Shown: positions 1-10,289 of the stretch, piece by piece | How the letters are laid out: each line of letters starts with the position of its first letter | Position numbering within the stretch: the stretch's first letter is position 1 | Source: Orychophragmus violaceus | Lineage: Eukaryota; Streptophyta; Magnoliopsida; Brassicales; Brassicaceae | NCBI GenBank assembly: GCA_030180135.1 | Contig: CM058237.1 | Span: 42,305,126 to 42,369,125 of the forward strand | Direction of reading: 5' to 3' | DNA: 64,000 bases | Made by a program: the position numbers and the translations under genes | Notes under the pieces: model-generated | Told to the model about the DNA's origin: nothing | Databases searched by the model: none | The model's input: the letters and a program-made list of their open reading frames with translations, nothing else

Positions 1-409
1 GACCGGGTAAGTCTGTGTATAGATACCTATTTCGGTGCGGGACCGGATAGGTCAGGTTGTGTTGATGAATGGTGGTAGGACTTGCGGGATAGACTCGGTA
101 CGGGAAATGAAATAGTATTTCTAATTGACCTTGTTGGTCTTGCGTGATAGAGTTCCAGTGAGCCTGCTTGTTTACATTATTGTTATTAGAACTCTATAGG
201 GTGCGTTAGATTCCGCAAGTCTAGAGATAGTGTTCCGGTACTTCTGACCCGATTGGATCCTTGGGTAGTTACCTGATCTGTTCACGTGCCTTCGGGTGGT
301 GATTCTGGTTATGTTGTTAACCTACTGAGTGACGCCGGTAGGTGTGTGCTCCGTAGAATACGGGGTCACGTCCTAGGGATGGACTGCATGGAAGCTTTGG
401 TTATCTAGG
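1..409 (+). repeat. Long-LTR family A, plus-strand copy, left piece
   Basis: This is part of a long LTR that runs off the left edge. Read in reverse complement it matches about 7.1-7.54 kb, including the degenerate tandem units near 7471-7735. The copy continues at 5053 after an inserted element, since 405-409 and 5053-5057 are both CTAGG. Orientation is plus, because the TTACA end lies at 5553. No gene is visible in it. Confidence 0.75.
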
Positions 410-1458
410 TGATGAGGACATCAAGTCATCATCAACCAAGGAGCATGGAGAGGACATAGATCAACCAACTAAGACCCTTGAAGAGAAACAGTTTGAGCGC
501 ACCAGAGATATATGTGCATATCTTGGAGTATATCTATCCAACCAGGAGGATTTAAGCTATAAATCAACATGTTCCAGAAACCTAACTCATCAAGGAATCA
601 TCAAGAAGTGGAAGTGTTTCAAAATCTTACCAGATGAAGAAGATAATCAAGTTACAACTCAGAAGATTTCCAAGGAATCCGTTGGAGACCAACTGCAACT
701 TCTTGGAGAGGTCAGATCAGACCAGGATGAATCAAGTTCTAAGCCAACTTATTTTGGAAACATTATTCATCAGAGGTTTAGGGGCAATTGGATTCGGTTC
801 ACAACAATTTATGGTTTAAAAGTTATTCAACTTCTAAACTAGGTGATACCTAACTTGCCTTATTTGGAACTTTTGGGAAATAAACCACAACGGTCACATT
901 TCTATCAAGTTGTGCTCGTGATTAAGCATCCCTACATCATCGTGGACATTCCAAAGGCGCACCAATTCCTTTCCAAGTTGTCAAGATACAAGGAGCCTTC
1001 ATCTTACCTTATTTGGACAGATTTCTTCTTAATGGCTCCAACAGCCATATTCCTTAATCTTTGTTATTTATTTTATTCTCTTAACCTCTAGGAAGTGTGT
1101 AAGAGCATATATAAGCTCATTTAGACCATTTGTATCGAACACCTTTCAATCAATAAAAATACAGAGAAATCTTTTTTCTTTCAAAGAGAGTCTTTGAGAT
1201 TGTTCTTGTTCTTTCGCATTCAAATTGAGTGATTCATTTGATTCTATCGAATTCCCAGATTAGTTTGTTTGAGTGATTCAAAGAAACTACTTCTGCCAAG
1301 GATTGAGAGAGTCAATCAACCCATTGAGCAAGTGAGTTGTTCACCAAAAGATTCCATCCACACCATTCCATTCCATTCTAAAAAAGTGAGAGAACTTCAA
1401 AGCCAACACTTGTTCTTCCATCTTCCACCATCCTAGTCTCTGATTTGGAGTTGTATCA
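410..1458 (+). repeat. 5' LTR of element D
   Basis: It starts TGATGAGGACATCAAG and ends TTGTATCA. It is colinear with 4050-5052. A long pyrimidine-rich stretch near 1160-1230 just after CAATAAAAAT probably marks the R/U5 region. Small ORFs inside it (634-819, 843-1091) look accidental. Confidence 0.88.
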
Positions 1459-1460
1459 TC

Positions 1461-1473
1461 TGGTATCAGAGCT
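1461..1473 (+). other. Primer-binding site, tRNA-Met type
   Basis: TGGTATCAGAGCT lies two bases after the end of the 5' LTR. It matches the common plant primer site complementary to the 3' end of initiator tRNA-Met. Confidence 0.88.
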
Positions 1474-2144
1474 TCAAAAGCTCCTATCCCCAGGTTGTAT
1501 CAATCAAACGTTTATCTCTTGAAGTTTCTGTTGTTTCATTTCATTCAAATCGAAAACCCATAAAAATCTGGTTCTGTTTTGTTTCTGCTCAATCTGTTTT
1601 TGCATACATTTCTGTTCTGTTTCATTTAGATCCATTTATTCTATTTAGTTTTTTGTTTGATTCATTGCATCGTTAATCAGAAAAGCCTAAAAAAAACAAA
1701 GTTTCATTGCATACTAATTTCTGCCATTTAGTCATCTTTGCATCCAAAAAACGAAAATCACAAAAACCAAAGAAAAATTGCATTTGTATTTGTTTATGTG
1801 GAGTTTTTGCCATTAGTGTTCTTGCTGCATTTTTATAAAAAAAAACCAGAAAAGTTAAAAGAAGAAGAAAAAGTTTTATTGTTTTTGATTCAAAAGTTTA
1901 CATAAAAAACAAAAGAAATCTGTTTGTCTGCTTCAGTTTTCCTTATTTACATAAGCCATTTCGAATTCTAAATCAAAAGACCCAAAAGGTTCTAGTTTCC
2001 ATATATGTCACCCGGACACTCTAAGAAAGGAAACAACTTATTTTTATCATTACTCTAGCCTAATTTTCAAATTAGATACTCTGTTTGTATCTTCTTAAAG
2101 GCCATTGATACTTTATTTTTTACTTAAATTACCAGCTACAAGCC
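1474..2144 (+). other. Untranslated leader of element D, no gene seen
   Basis: AT-rich leader with many TTTCTG and poly-A stretches between the primer site and the gag ATG. I see no coding potential. Confidence 0.6.
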
Positions 2145-2984
2145 ATGGAAGAATCAGAAGAAGACAGTCCCTACCAAACATATGGAGACCAATGGAGTGA
2201 AGAAGAAGATTGTTCTGATACTGACTATGGAGATAAATCAGATTATGAAGACATTGTTCCAGAACCACCTGACCATTTAAGAGCCACAACCAGACAAGCC
2301 AAGACAGGGTTGAATCATCACCTACCTCAACTTTCAAAGTTTTCAGGAAGTAAAAGAAATCCAGAGATTTACCTAGACTGGGAGAGAGACATGGATGAGT
2401 GGTTTTGGTACAACAATATCCCAAAGGGTAAAAGGCTTTTCCATGCCCTAAATCTACTCTCTGGATGGGCATATGAATGGTGGAGGCAAGAAGAAAGAGA
2501 ACAAAGGAGATATCAAAAACCAGCTATCACCACTTGGGAACAATTGAAGTTTGTCATGAGCAAGAAGTATGTTCCAAGAGACCTTTTACAAGGAATCATG
2601 GAGCAATACACTAGGAGGATCCCAAGCCACGTGCATCCATCAAGCCACAAGTCAGAACATAAGAAAAATGTCCCAAAGAGGATAAAAGAGATGCTGGAAC
2701 TAAAGGAGAAGAAAACAAATCTAAAACAGAGTCATAAAGCTCCTTATATAGACATAGGAGAGCAACAAGTTGCAACCAAAGCATTCAGACCTAGTTCCAA
2801 CACCTTACATAAGCTGCTAACCATGCCAACACAAAGTAAGTCTTCTAACTTTATGAATTCCAAAGAACATACATGTTATAGGTGCCATAAGAAAGGACAT
2901 TTTGCTGCAAACTGTCCCAATAGGAAATTGATGAGAGAAACTTTACTAGGAGCTAAAACAGTTCAAGATTTTATGTCATTCTGA
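2145..2984 (+). CDS. gag: Gag-like capsid protein with zinc knuckle
   Basis: An intact 279-residue ORF. Residues 1-45 are strongly acidic. Residues of about 60-150 resemble the retrotransposon gag domain (dipeptides such as YLDWERDMDEWF and GWAYEWW are typical of Ty3/Gypsy gag). A CCHC zinc knuckle, CYRCHKKGHFAANC, lies at about 245-258 and would bind RNA during packaging. The protein is expected to form cytoplasmic particles. The start is the first ATG after the leader. It is short for a gag and is followed after 25 bp by a second ORF rather than by protease/pol. It is one of the few unbroken retroelement reading frames in the window. Confidence 0.85.
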   Translation: MEESEEDSPYQTYGDQWSEEEDCSDTDYGDKSDYEDIVPEPPDHLRATTRQAKTGLNHHLPQLSKFSGSKRNPEIYLDWERDMDEWFWYNNIPKGKRLFHALNLLSGWAYEWWRQEEREQRRYQKPAITTWEQLKFVMSKKYVPRDLLQGIMEQYTRRIPSHVHPSSHKSEHKKNVPKRIKEMLELKEKKTNLKQSHKAPYIDIGEQQVATKAFRPSSNTLHKLLTMPTQSKSSNFMNSKEHTCYRCHKKGHFAANCPNRKLMRETLLGAKTVQDFMSF

Positions 2985-3009
2985 TTTTCTAATTTCCAGT
3001 TCAAGATTT

Positions 3010-3732
3010 ATGCACTTGTCTTTGCCAAAGAGTTTTGATGCAGGAATAAGACAAGAAGAAGAGCATATAAGCCAAGGTGAAGAAAAGAAATTCTTACCCC
3101 TGACTTGTTCAAAGGAGGCTGAGAAAGAGGAAACCAAGCAAGACAGCAACAGAAGAGTGCAAGCAAACAACGAGAAGATTATGTTTCAACTTACCAATGC
3201 AATCATTGTGAGTTTAAGTTTCACCAGATATATTCCTATAATATTAAACTCAGATGTAATACACTTGTTCTTGTCTTTGGGAATTGAATTTGGTAGAGGA
3301 AAAACCAAGAAGCATAAGGCAAAGGAAGCCTTAGTAAAGAGACCAGAACCGAGTTACTTGTGTCCACAAGAGCCACAAGCAAATCAGATATCTGAAAGAA
3401 ATCCAGTCCCAACCAAATGCAAGGCAGGTAGAGCTAAGAGTGTTGAGACCAAAGGAGAAATCAAGGAGAAACCACCAGATCCAACATCCATACATCTTAC
3501 CATGATGTCCAAGCTGAATCAAAACACTAAAGGTGTTGATCATGTAAGTAATTCCTATAACCAGTTTGTTCTTGATAACTCAATGAACTTGTCAAATGAG
3601 GAATCAGTGTTTTGTCCACAAGAAGATCAAAGGCATTTTTTGAGAGCAAGTTTATCTCATCATAAGAAACCCATAATCCACTTGTTTCTTGTCAAAAGTG
3701 TTGAGATCATTGCAGGTCTTAAGGGATCATAA
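3010..3732 (+). CDS. Unrecognised second ORF of element D
   Basis: A 240-residue open frame downstream of gag on the same strand, in the position where protease/pol would be in an autonomous element. It is rich in Lys, Glu and Gln at both ends. One hydrophobic stretch near residues 60-90 (IIVSLSFTRYIPIIL) could be a membrane or core segment. I see no DTG/DSG protease motif, no YxDD and no integrase triad. It may be a degraded gag-pol remnant kept open by chance, or an accessory ORF of this non-autonomous family. The stop lies 317 bp before the 3' LTR. I cannot assign a function. Confidence 0.45.
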   Translation: MHLSLPKSFDAGIRQEEEHISQGEEKKFLPLTCSKEAEKEETKQDSNRRVQANNEKIMFQLTNAIIVSLSFTRYIPIILNSDVIHLFLSLGIEFGRGKTKKHKAKEALVKRPEPSYLCPQEPQANQISERNPVPTKCKAGRAKSVETKGEIKEKPPDPTSIHLTMMSKLNQNTKGVDHVSNSYNQFVLDNSMNLSNEESVFCPQEDQRHFLRASLSHHKKPIIHLFLVKSVEIIAGLKGS

Positions 3733-4035
3733 AACATTGGAGCTCCTCCAGAACATAATTTACTACTAACACAAGTAGTTGAGACACCAAAGATGAGCAC
3801 AACTGATGTCACCAAAGAAGAGACAAGTAAATACCACCTAAAGGAAGGCAACATCATACCAGGCCAGAGAAGATGAGTGCTACTATCATACCTTCTCAAA
3901 GGAGAACCCCCTGATGCAGCACACATAACCAATCTAACTAGTTACCAAGGTAAGACCCTAAGCTCACAAAGGAGAATGAAAGCTAACTTGTTTTCTCTTG
4001 GTGCACGTTATACAGTTTCGAGGTCGAAACCTTTT

Positions 4036-4049
4036 CAAGAGGGAGAGTA
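4036..4049 (+). other. Polypurine tract of element D
   Basis: CAAGAGGGAGAGTA abuts the TGATG start of the 3' LTR, the expected position of the plus-strand priming tract. Confidence 0.75.
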
Positions 4050-5052
4050 TGATGAGGACATCAAGTCATCATCAACCAAGGAGCATGAAGAGGACATAAA
4101 TCAATCAACCAAAACACTTGGAGAGAACCAGTTTGAGTGCACCAAAGACATATGTGCATGTCTTGGGGGCATATCTACTCAACCAGAAGGACTTAAGCTG
4201 CAATTCAACTTGTTACAGAAGCTTAACCCATCTTGGAATCAAGGAGAGTTAGAATCATCACAAATGGAGATCAAATGAAGAAGTTATTCAACTTCTAAAA
4301 CAGATGATTCTCAGCTTGCTTCATTTGGAGGCTCAAGGATTCAATCACTTACAAACAAGACATTGGCTACCAGGAGAGATATCTAAGCATTCAGGAGACA
4401 CATTTAAACATCCAGGAGAGTTGTCTATCAAGTTCCCATACACCAGCAACCATAGGATCAGAAGGATCTCATTATTCTCACATTTTCCTAATTTGGAGCC
4501 AAAGGAGATCAATCACCAACAGCTCTTTTCCGGAAGTTTGGCCATGATTTGAAGCTCTATAACATCAAACAGAATGCACCTAGACACTCTACATTCATTC
4601 CAAACCTTTCAAGACTCAAGAAGATTCATCTTTCCATTTCTGGCCAAATTTTCTAGTAAATCCCAACGGTCATATTCTTTATATTTTGTGATTCTTTTCT
4701 ATGAGCCTATAAAAGTTCATCTTAGAATTCATTGTAAATCACCCTTTTCAACCATTTTAAAGTTAATAGAATTATTCTGTTTTTCTTCCAAAGTTTGTGT
4801 TCTTTGTGAAGTCTTCCTTCTCTGAATATTGTGAGTGATTCACCTTGTTCTTAGGAGTTTTAGATCAATCTATTTGAGTGATTCAGATAGCTTGTTCTTA
4901 GGTTGAGAGAGTCAATCAAACCCAGTGGTTGAGAGAGTCAATCACAAGTTTCACCACCACATCTACCTTCAATCCATCTTCCGCAAACTTGGCTTAGGAA
5001 TCATCTGATCATCAAGTGATCTTAGCATTGGAGTGATTCCGAGGCTGTATCA
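4050..5052 (+). repeat. 3' LTR of element D
   Basis: It is colinear with 410-1458, starts TGATGAGGACATCAAG and ends GGCTGTATCA. It is followed by the CTAGG duplication. It is about 46 bp shorter than the 5' LTR. Confidence 0.88.
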
Positions 5053-5553
5053 CTAGGGGTAGCTCGAGTCACCGCGTATCGATGGACAGAGAACAGTGTC
5101 CTAGTCGTAGGACTTCGTGTTTTCGTCTAGGAGTTGTGGGAGGTTTTAGTTACTGTGCTAAGTATTCCCATGGAAGTTACCAAGTTTTCGTTTGTAAGAT
5201 ACTCATAAATTAGATTCCCGTGGAATGTATTTGTAAGATACTCATAAATTAAATTAAAGATTAAAAGATTTAAAGGAAATAAAAACGGAGTTATTCCGTG
5301 ATTCTCGGTCTAGTCCGAACCGAACACAACTCGTGGAGCGGGATGGGTTGAAAAGCCTTGTATCGTGTAAACGAGGTAAACGGAGTCAAGGATGGTTTGG
5401 TTTGAGCCATTGACTCAAACCGGACCGTCTCTGGATTTCGTATTGTGACAAACTCTTCTCGTTTGGCCTACACGGGTTCGATCGGTCATGTTCTTATTTG
5501 ATTGTTGGCCGTTCAGCTCGTCGGTCAGCGGATAATGGGAAGGGGGCGTTACA
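5053..5553 (+). repeat. Long-LTR family A, plus-strand copy, right end
   Basis: Continuation of the LTR interrupted at 409. Its reverse complement matches 6220 to about 7100. It ends GGGGGCGTTACA at 5553, the family A terminus. No primer site follows, so this is a solo LTR or the 3' LTR of an element lying to the left. Confidence 0.8.
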
Positions 5554-5718
5554 CAACTTCCCACGTCTCCACACTTTACATGACTCGCCGACTGCACATG
5601 TAGTTCTTCTTTCCTTTAAATCCATCTTTCTCTCTCTTCCTTCCTCTTTTTACGGTTTTTATTTTCCTTTAGTTTGCTTTCGATATATCTGATTTCGTTA
5701 TCCGAAAAACTGATTTCG

Positions 5719-6219
5719 ATGATGAAGAGAGAGAAAGAGACCACCCTGGTTGTTAAGAAGGAGAAGGGAACCGTGGAGGGTCTCGGTGAGTTCAGTGATC
5801 CCGCGCCGCTCACGAAAGTTGACGACATCGAGGATTTATACAAATTGTTCGGGGTTCCGAGGGACGTAAAACTGAAACACCTCCATCCCGGGAGTCACCG
5901 GAAACGGTCAGATCGGGATACATCTGTGCGTACAAGGTTTACTTCGAGAAGTGCGGTCTCGTTTTACCGATCCCACGATTTCTGCTCGAAGTTCTCAAAG
6001 AGCTAGGGTTGGCTTTTCCCCAGATGTGTCCAAATTTCGTTCAGTATCTGATCGGTCTGCTCGTTAGGGCTCGAGAGGAAGGGGTCTAATTCGACTTGGC
6101 TGAGCTTCATAAGCTGTGCTCTATCAAGCACAACTCGGGATCAAGGACGTTCTACCTTTCGCCTCGGAAGGGTTTGAAAGTGCTTGTGGTGGTTCCGGTT
6201 TGAGGCGATCGGTGGAGAG
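5719..6219 (+). pseudogene. Putative gypsy-type transposon gene (antisense ORF of a Tat-like element), N-terminal half
   Basis: The plus-strand frame starts at tandem ATGs (5719/5722), opens with a charged MKREKET stretch and reads into GVPRDVKLKHLHPG, then resumes after a one-base deletion near 5892 as a FEKCGLVLPIPRFLLEVL type segment and FVQYLIGLLVRARE. This pattern matches my recollection of the plant 'putative gypsy type transposon' family (Pfam Transposase_28), whose biochemical role is unknown. A TAA follows the RAREEGV segment at about 6088 and a TGA follows near 6202. The gene is cut at 6219 by a family A element, and its C-terminal part resumes near 10290. It lies downstream of, and convergent with, a minus-strand Tat-like pol, the arrangement reported for extra antisense ORFs in Tat-lineage elements. 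Confidence 0.6.
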
Positions 6220-6352
6220 TGTAATGCCCCCTTCCCGTTTATCTATTGACCGACGAGCTGACCGAACAACAATCAAACAAGAACATGACTGATCGAACCC
6301 GTGCATTCCAAACGAGTAGAGTACATCACAATACAAAATCCAGAGAATGTCC

Positions 6353-6375
6353 GGTTTGAGTCAATGACTCAAACC
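6353..6375. promoter_or_regulatory. 23-bp palindrome containing TGAGTCA and TGACTCA
   Basis: Perfect inverted repeat with 11-bp arms (GGTTTGAGTCA) around one central base. Imperfect forms occur at the same LTR position near 5400, 9850 and 31370. TGAGTCA is a known bZIP (GCN4/AP-1-like) core, so this could be a factor site or a hairpin near the LTR end. Confidence 0.55.
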
Positions 6376-7470
6376 AAACCATCCTTGACTCCATTTACGT
6401 CGTTTCCATGATATAAGTCTTTTCAACCCTTACCGCTTCCACGAGTTGTATTCGGTTAGGACTAACCTTGAATCAGGGAATAACTCCGTTTTTAAGTATT
6501 TTAAATCTTTTAATTTTTACTAATTCCACAGGTTTTCTAAAAGCCTTTTATGGGTACCCTGAAAATCCAAAACTGAAGAAAACCAAATGATTCGAAAACA
6601 AACCATAGCCAAGGCAACCCGAATTTACTCCGAGCGTCATACGCGTCCCCCGAGCTATGCCAAACCTGAAAAACACAAAATGAGTTTAATGAGTAATCTA
6701 AGATTATCCAGTGAATTGGCTCCCAACTAAACAGGCTGCTAAAAAGCTATAATATTCCCACCCAATTACCCAAAATAACAATCAATAACAAGCAATAAAT
6801 TAAAATAGCTGATCACGTGCTACCAAGACATAATGAGCTCCACATCACACAAGCATTCGAGTAACAACACATGTCATCAACGAAGGAAATCGAGAACACT
6901 GAGGCACATGCCCTCGATTAGACACGATCTAAATAACGCGGCTCTATCATAAACTCCACACCATGGGGCCCAAATCGCGAACTCTGTAACTTCCACGAGA
7001 ACACTTAGCTATCCCACGATAACTAAAACCTCCCATGACTTCCTAGACGTAAACACGAAGTCCTACGACTAGAACACCATTCTCTGTCCATCGATACATG
7101 GTGACTCTGGCCACCCCTAGATAGCCAAAGCTTCCATGCAGTCTGGCCCTAGGACGCGACCCCGTGTCTCTGGACTATACACCTTCCGACGTCACTCCGT
7201 TGGTCAACACCTAACCAGAACCACTACCCGAAGGTACGTGAACTGACCAGGAACTCAAATCTCGAGGATCCAATCGGGAAGAAAGTACCGGAATGCCATC
7301 TCTAAAATTGCGGGATCTAACACACCATATAGTGTCCTAATAATTGTTATATAAACAAGCAGACTCACTGGGACTCTATCACGCAAGAACGATAAGGTCA
7401 AACAATAACACTAACTCAATCCCAGTACTCAGTCTATCCTACAAGTCCTACCACCATTCATCAACACATA

Positions 7471-7735
7471 CGGACCTATCCGGTCCCGTAGCGGAATAGG
7501 TATCCACACCCAGACTTACCTGGTCCCGTACCGGAGTAAGTATCCACCAACACAGCCTACTCGGCCCAACACCGAAGTAGATAAACAATCACAATAAAAT
7601 AGTCTATCCGGCCCAACACCGGAGTAGATAAAAATTCACACAATCAACAGTCTACCCGGCCCAACACCAGAGTAGATATATAATCACACAAACAACACTC
7701 TACTTGGCCAACACCGGAGTAGATAAACAATCAGG
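7471..7735. repeat. Degenerate tandem repeat, about 46-48 bp units, six copies
   Basis: The units share a GGCCCAACACCGGAGTAGAT or GGTCCCGTACCGGAGTAAGT core followed by an A/C-rich spacer. The last four are about 48 bp each. The inverse copy at 1-60 carries the same units, so the array belongs to the family A LTR. Confidence 0.8.
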
Positions 7736-8607
7736 CATTAATCACATCGCCAATCAGATCATTACTTAGTTTTAATTAATCTTTAATTCTTAGTTTAAAC
7801 CCTAGTTCAATTTAATTTGCTACCTTGAGATTAGTAACTTACTAATCACGTAGCCCTAATTCCATTCATCTCATTTTAATTCCTTAGTTTTAGTAATTCA
7901 ATTATTTGCCGCTAGATTGGAGTTAGTAAGTTCTAGACGGCTCAACCCCATATTATATCTTTTAATTTCTATTGCTTTTAATTCTATGTTTTAATTACCA
8001 CAATCCGTTAGATTGAGATTATTAAACTTACTAATCTCCTTACTTCTAATTATTTCTATTATTTTAATCCGATAACCCCATCTAACTAGTCCCAACCCTG
8101 TTATTAAATTCTAAGGTGTGTTATGTATTTTTAACGTATATTATTTAACTCGTAATTTACGTATATAGGTTCATTTATTTACATTCTTAATATATATATA
8201 TATGCATATATTTCCTAGCATGCCATTCTATATGAACTGCAACACCCAATAATCATGCAATCAAGCAGCAATCAATTCTATCTATGCAAACAATAAATCA
8301 TGCCTTTTAATAGTGTTTAAACGCGTTATGCATATTTATTATCCTAGCCGGTTTATTTAATTTCCCAATTATTTAATCACCCTAACCGCATTCTATCATA
8401 TTCAAATTCCGGGTACGATATCCTACGACTCTACGGTTTTTAATTACAGGGTCTATATGCATACTCGATCTATTCCTAATGCATCATACAATCAAACATA
8501 ACCAACTCATAGTGATTTACGGATGACGGATGTGACCCGAGAACGGTTGACAGAACTCCGAGACCCACGAACCTCCGAACCTGATGAACCCTGATAACTT
8601 CGAACTG

Positions 8608-8838
8608 TTGACCCAAACTTTGACTGAGGTTGACCCATGCGTTGACCAACATTGACTGTTGACCCGACTGAGTTGACCACTAACCAAGACTGATCCGTGA
8701 CTAACCGGTTGGCCCAGACCTCCGACGTTGATTGATTCCGCCGATGTTGACTCCAGCGTTGACTATCATTGACCGTTTGTTGACCACTGGCATTGACCGG
8801 TCTAACCGCGTTGACTCTGGCAGTTATTAAATGGTCAA
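8608..8838 (+). promoter_or_regulatory. Dense cluster of W-box (TTGACC/T) motifs
   Basis: Thirteen TTGAC[CT] motifs on the plus strand fall between 8608 and 8816, with one reversed copy at 8833-8838. TTGAC[CT] is the binding core of plant WRKY factors. The cluster lies inside the long LTR, downstream of the minus-strand TATA box in transcript terms. A related four-copy cluster is at 41832-41874. Confidence 0.7.
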
Positions 8839-9210
8839 CATTCCGGTGAACCTCCGATGACTGAGGAGGAGACCAGCGAGAGGATGCCGAGCTCCGGTGA
8901 ATCTCCGGCGACGTTTCTACCAGTTCGGCCGAGCTCCGACAAGTTTTTAGGGAGAGAATTTAAGGCTAATGTTTAGGCTAATAGTGATTAGGTACTTTAT
9001 TTAGTGTTTAGGGATTTTAGAATTATTTAGGAAGGGATTAGGATATTTTTGGGAAAAGGGTTTGGGGCTTTCTTGTAAAACAAGAAACCAAAAGGGAGGG
9101 AGGAGGAGAGGCTGTCTGCGGTGGAGGGAGGAGGAGGAGGTGGTGGCTGACGTGGGGGAGGAGAGGAGAAGGTGGTTTTTGGTGTGTTTTGGAGTGAAAA
9201 ATGAGGGCTT

Positions 9211-9220
9211 CTTTTATAGC
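9211..9220 (-). promoter_or_regulatory. TATA box of the element A LTR promoter
   Basis: Minus strand GCTATAAAAG, followed by an A/C-rich initiator region and a pyrimidine-rich, GC-rich leader. This is the classic layout of a plant LTR promoter. An 81-codon frame over this leader (9038-9283, minus) is low-complexity and probably not a gene. Confidence 0.6.
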
Positions 9221-9698
9221 CATGAGAAACTTGCTCACCAAGTTTCTTAAGGACACATGTCCTTTTCTTATGAAAATGTTCATGGATGCTTGTGACCTAT
9301 CCCTCTGATAGAAGCTTATAGATTCAATTCACCTTATGGTTCTATGTATTCTCCAGCAGTGACAAGTGGCATCCTCCAGCCAATCAGAAATGTGGTGGTG
9401 GTGGTGGTGCGTGTGGTGCAACGCGACTCTACTGGAATGGACCTGTCGGGGCATGACGGGCGAGATGTCCCGGACAGCCACAAATGAGACACGTTGGTGG
9501 TGGTGGCAGCGGGAATGACGGAAAAGGCACGTGGCGGAACTGATACCATAAAAAGTGGGACACCATAAAAAGTGGGAGTCTGAATCTCCACAGACAAGGC
9601 TCGGATTCCTAGTGGTTGCATTGGCGACACAATTTTGACTCGATAAAACATTGTACATTTAAAAAACCGGAATTTTCGAATCCATGACAAACCATGTT

Positions 9699-9708
9699 CT
9701 GATACCAC
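9699..9708 (-). other. Primer-binding site of element A
   Basis: Minus strand TGGTATCAGA lies five bases from the LTR end at 9714. It is tRNA-Met type, as at 31224-31235. Confidence 0.75.
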
Positions 9709-9713
9709 CTTTT

Positions 9714-10278
9714 TGTAACACCCTCTTCCCGTTTATCTTCAGACAGACGAGCTGACCGGCCAACAATCAAACAAGAACATGACCGATCGAACCCGGGCAT
9801 GCCAAATGAGAAAAGTTTGTTAAAATATGAAGCCACAGACGGTCTGTTTTGAGTCAATGGCTCGAACCAAATCAGTCTTGACTCCGTTTACCCCGTTTCC
9901 ACCATACAAGGATTTTCAAACCGCACTGCTTCCACGAGTTGTGTTCGGTTTGGACTAACCGTGAATCACAGAATAACTCCGTTTTTAAGTAGTTTAAATC
10001 TTTTAAGTTCTTTACTAATCCACAGGTTTTCTAAAAGCCTTTTACGGGTACCCTGAAAATCCACAAGGATCTAAAAATCCATCTTGTGCTATTTATGTCT
10101 TCTAAATAATATTTAATAATTATTAACATATTATTTTTCTCTCTATTGCTTCCCGACTCCATTTTTGGTAAAATTACCAAAATACCTCTGAACTTCCAAA
10201 AATTGCAGAAATGCCCTCCGGTGAGATTTCTTTGACTTGTAAGATGCATGTTGACGTAATACGAGAAAGGATATTATA
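9714..10278 (-). repeat. 5' LTR of element A with large internal deletion
   Basis: Positions 9714-10062 match the end of the family A LTR. Positions 10065-10278 look like an LTR start: on the minus strand TATAATATCC, probably a mutated TGTAATATCC, then a segment around TTGGTAATTTTACCAAAA that resembles the start of the element E LTR near 16510. About 2.7 kb of the LTR middle seems missing. Confidence 0.6.
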
Positions 10279-10289
10279 GAGAGAGAGCG

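Larger units (their letters stand above)
410..5052 (+). mobile_element. Element D: non-autonomous LTR retrotransposon with gag and no pol
   Basis: This is a complete LTR element. The LTRs begin TGATGAGGAC and end GTATCA, a tRNA-Met-type primer site follows the left LTR, a polypurine tract precedes the right LTR, and CTAGG duplications flank the whole (405-409 and 5053-5057). The internal region holds a gag gene and a second ORF but no protease, RT, RNase H or integrase, so it would need enzymes in trans. The LTRs differ noticeably (roughly 80-85% identity by eye over the first 200 bp), so the insertion is old although the target duplication is still perfect. It sits inside a family A LTR. Confidence 0.9.
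6220..9580 (-). repeat. 3' LTR (about 3.3 kb) of element A; right limit approximate
   Basis: The left end TGTAATGCCC is the family terminus (TTACA read on the minus strand). The first 340 bp match the 5' LTR at 9714-10062, and 6220-7540 matches the inverted copy at 1-5553. The LTR contains a 48-bp tandem array, a W-box cluster, a GC-rich leader and a minus-strand TATA box, in that order. I could not see the exact right boundary, so 9580 is an estimate. Confidence 0.55.
6220..10278 (-). mobile_element. Element A: minus-strand long-LTR element, internally deleted
   Basis: The element reads right to left. A deleted 5' LTR (9714-10278) is followed by a tRNA-Met-type primer site (9699-9708), a short internal piece and a very long 3' LTR ending at 6220. 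GAGAG lies at 6215-6219 and again at 10279-10283, consistent with a 5-bp duplication, though the motif is low-complexity. It splits the plus-strand antisense ORF. No pol or intact gag is present. Confidence 0.65.

Noticed and set aside
634..1091. Two small plus-strand ORFs
   Set aside because: Both lie inside the 5' LTR of element D and have no counterpart frame in the 3' LTR.
9038..9283. 81-codon minus-strand ORF (and the overlapping plus-strand Glu/Arg-rich ORF)
   Set aside because: It covers the TATA box and pyrimidine-rich leader of an LTR; composition is low-complexity and no domain is visible.
9388..9410. (GGT)n microsatellite as a functional element
   Set aside because: Short simple repeat, about five units, with nothing to suggest function.
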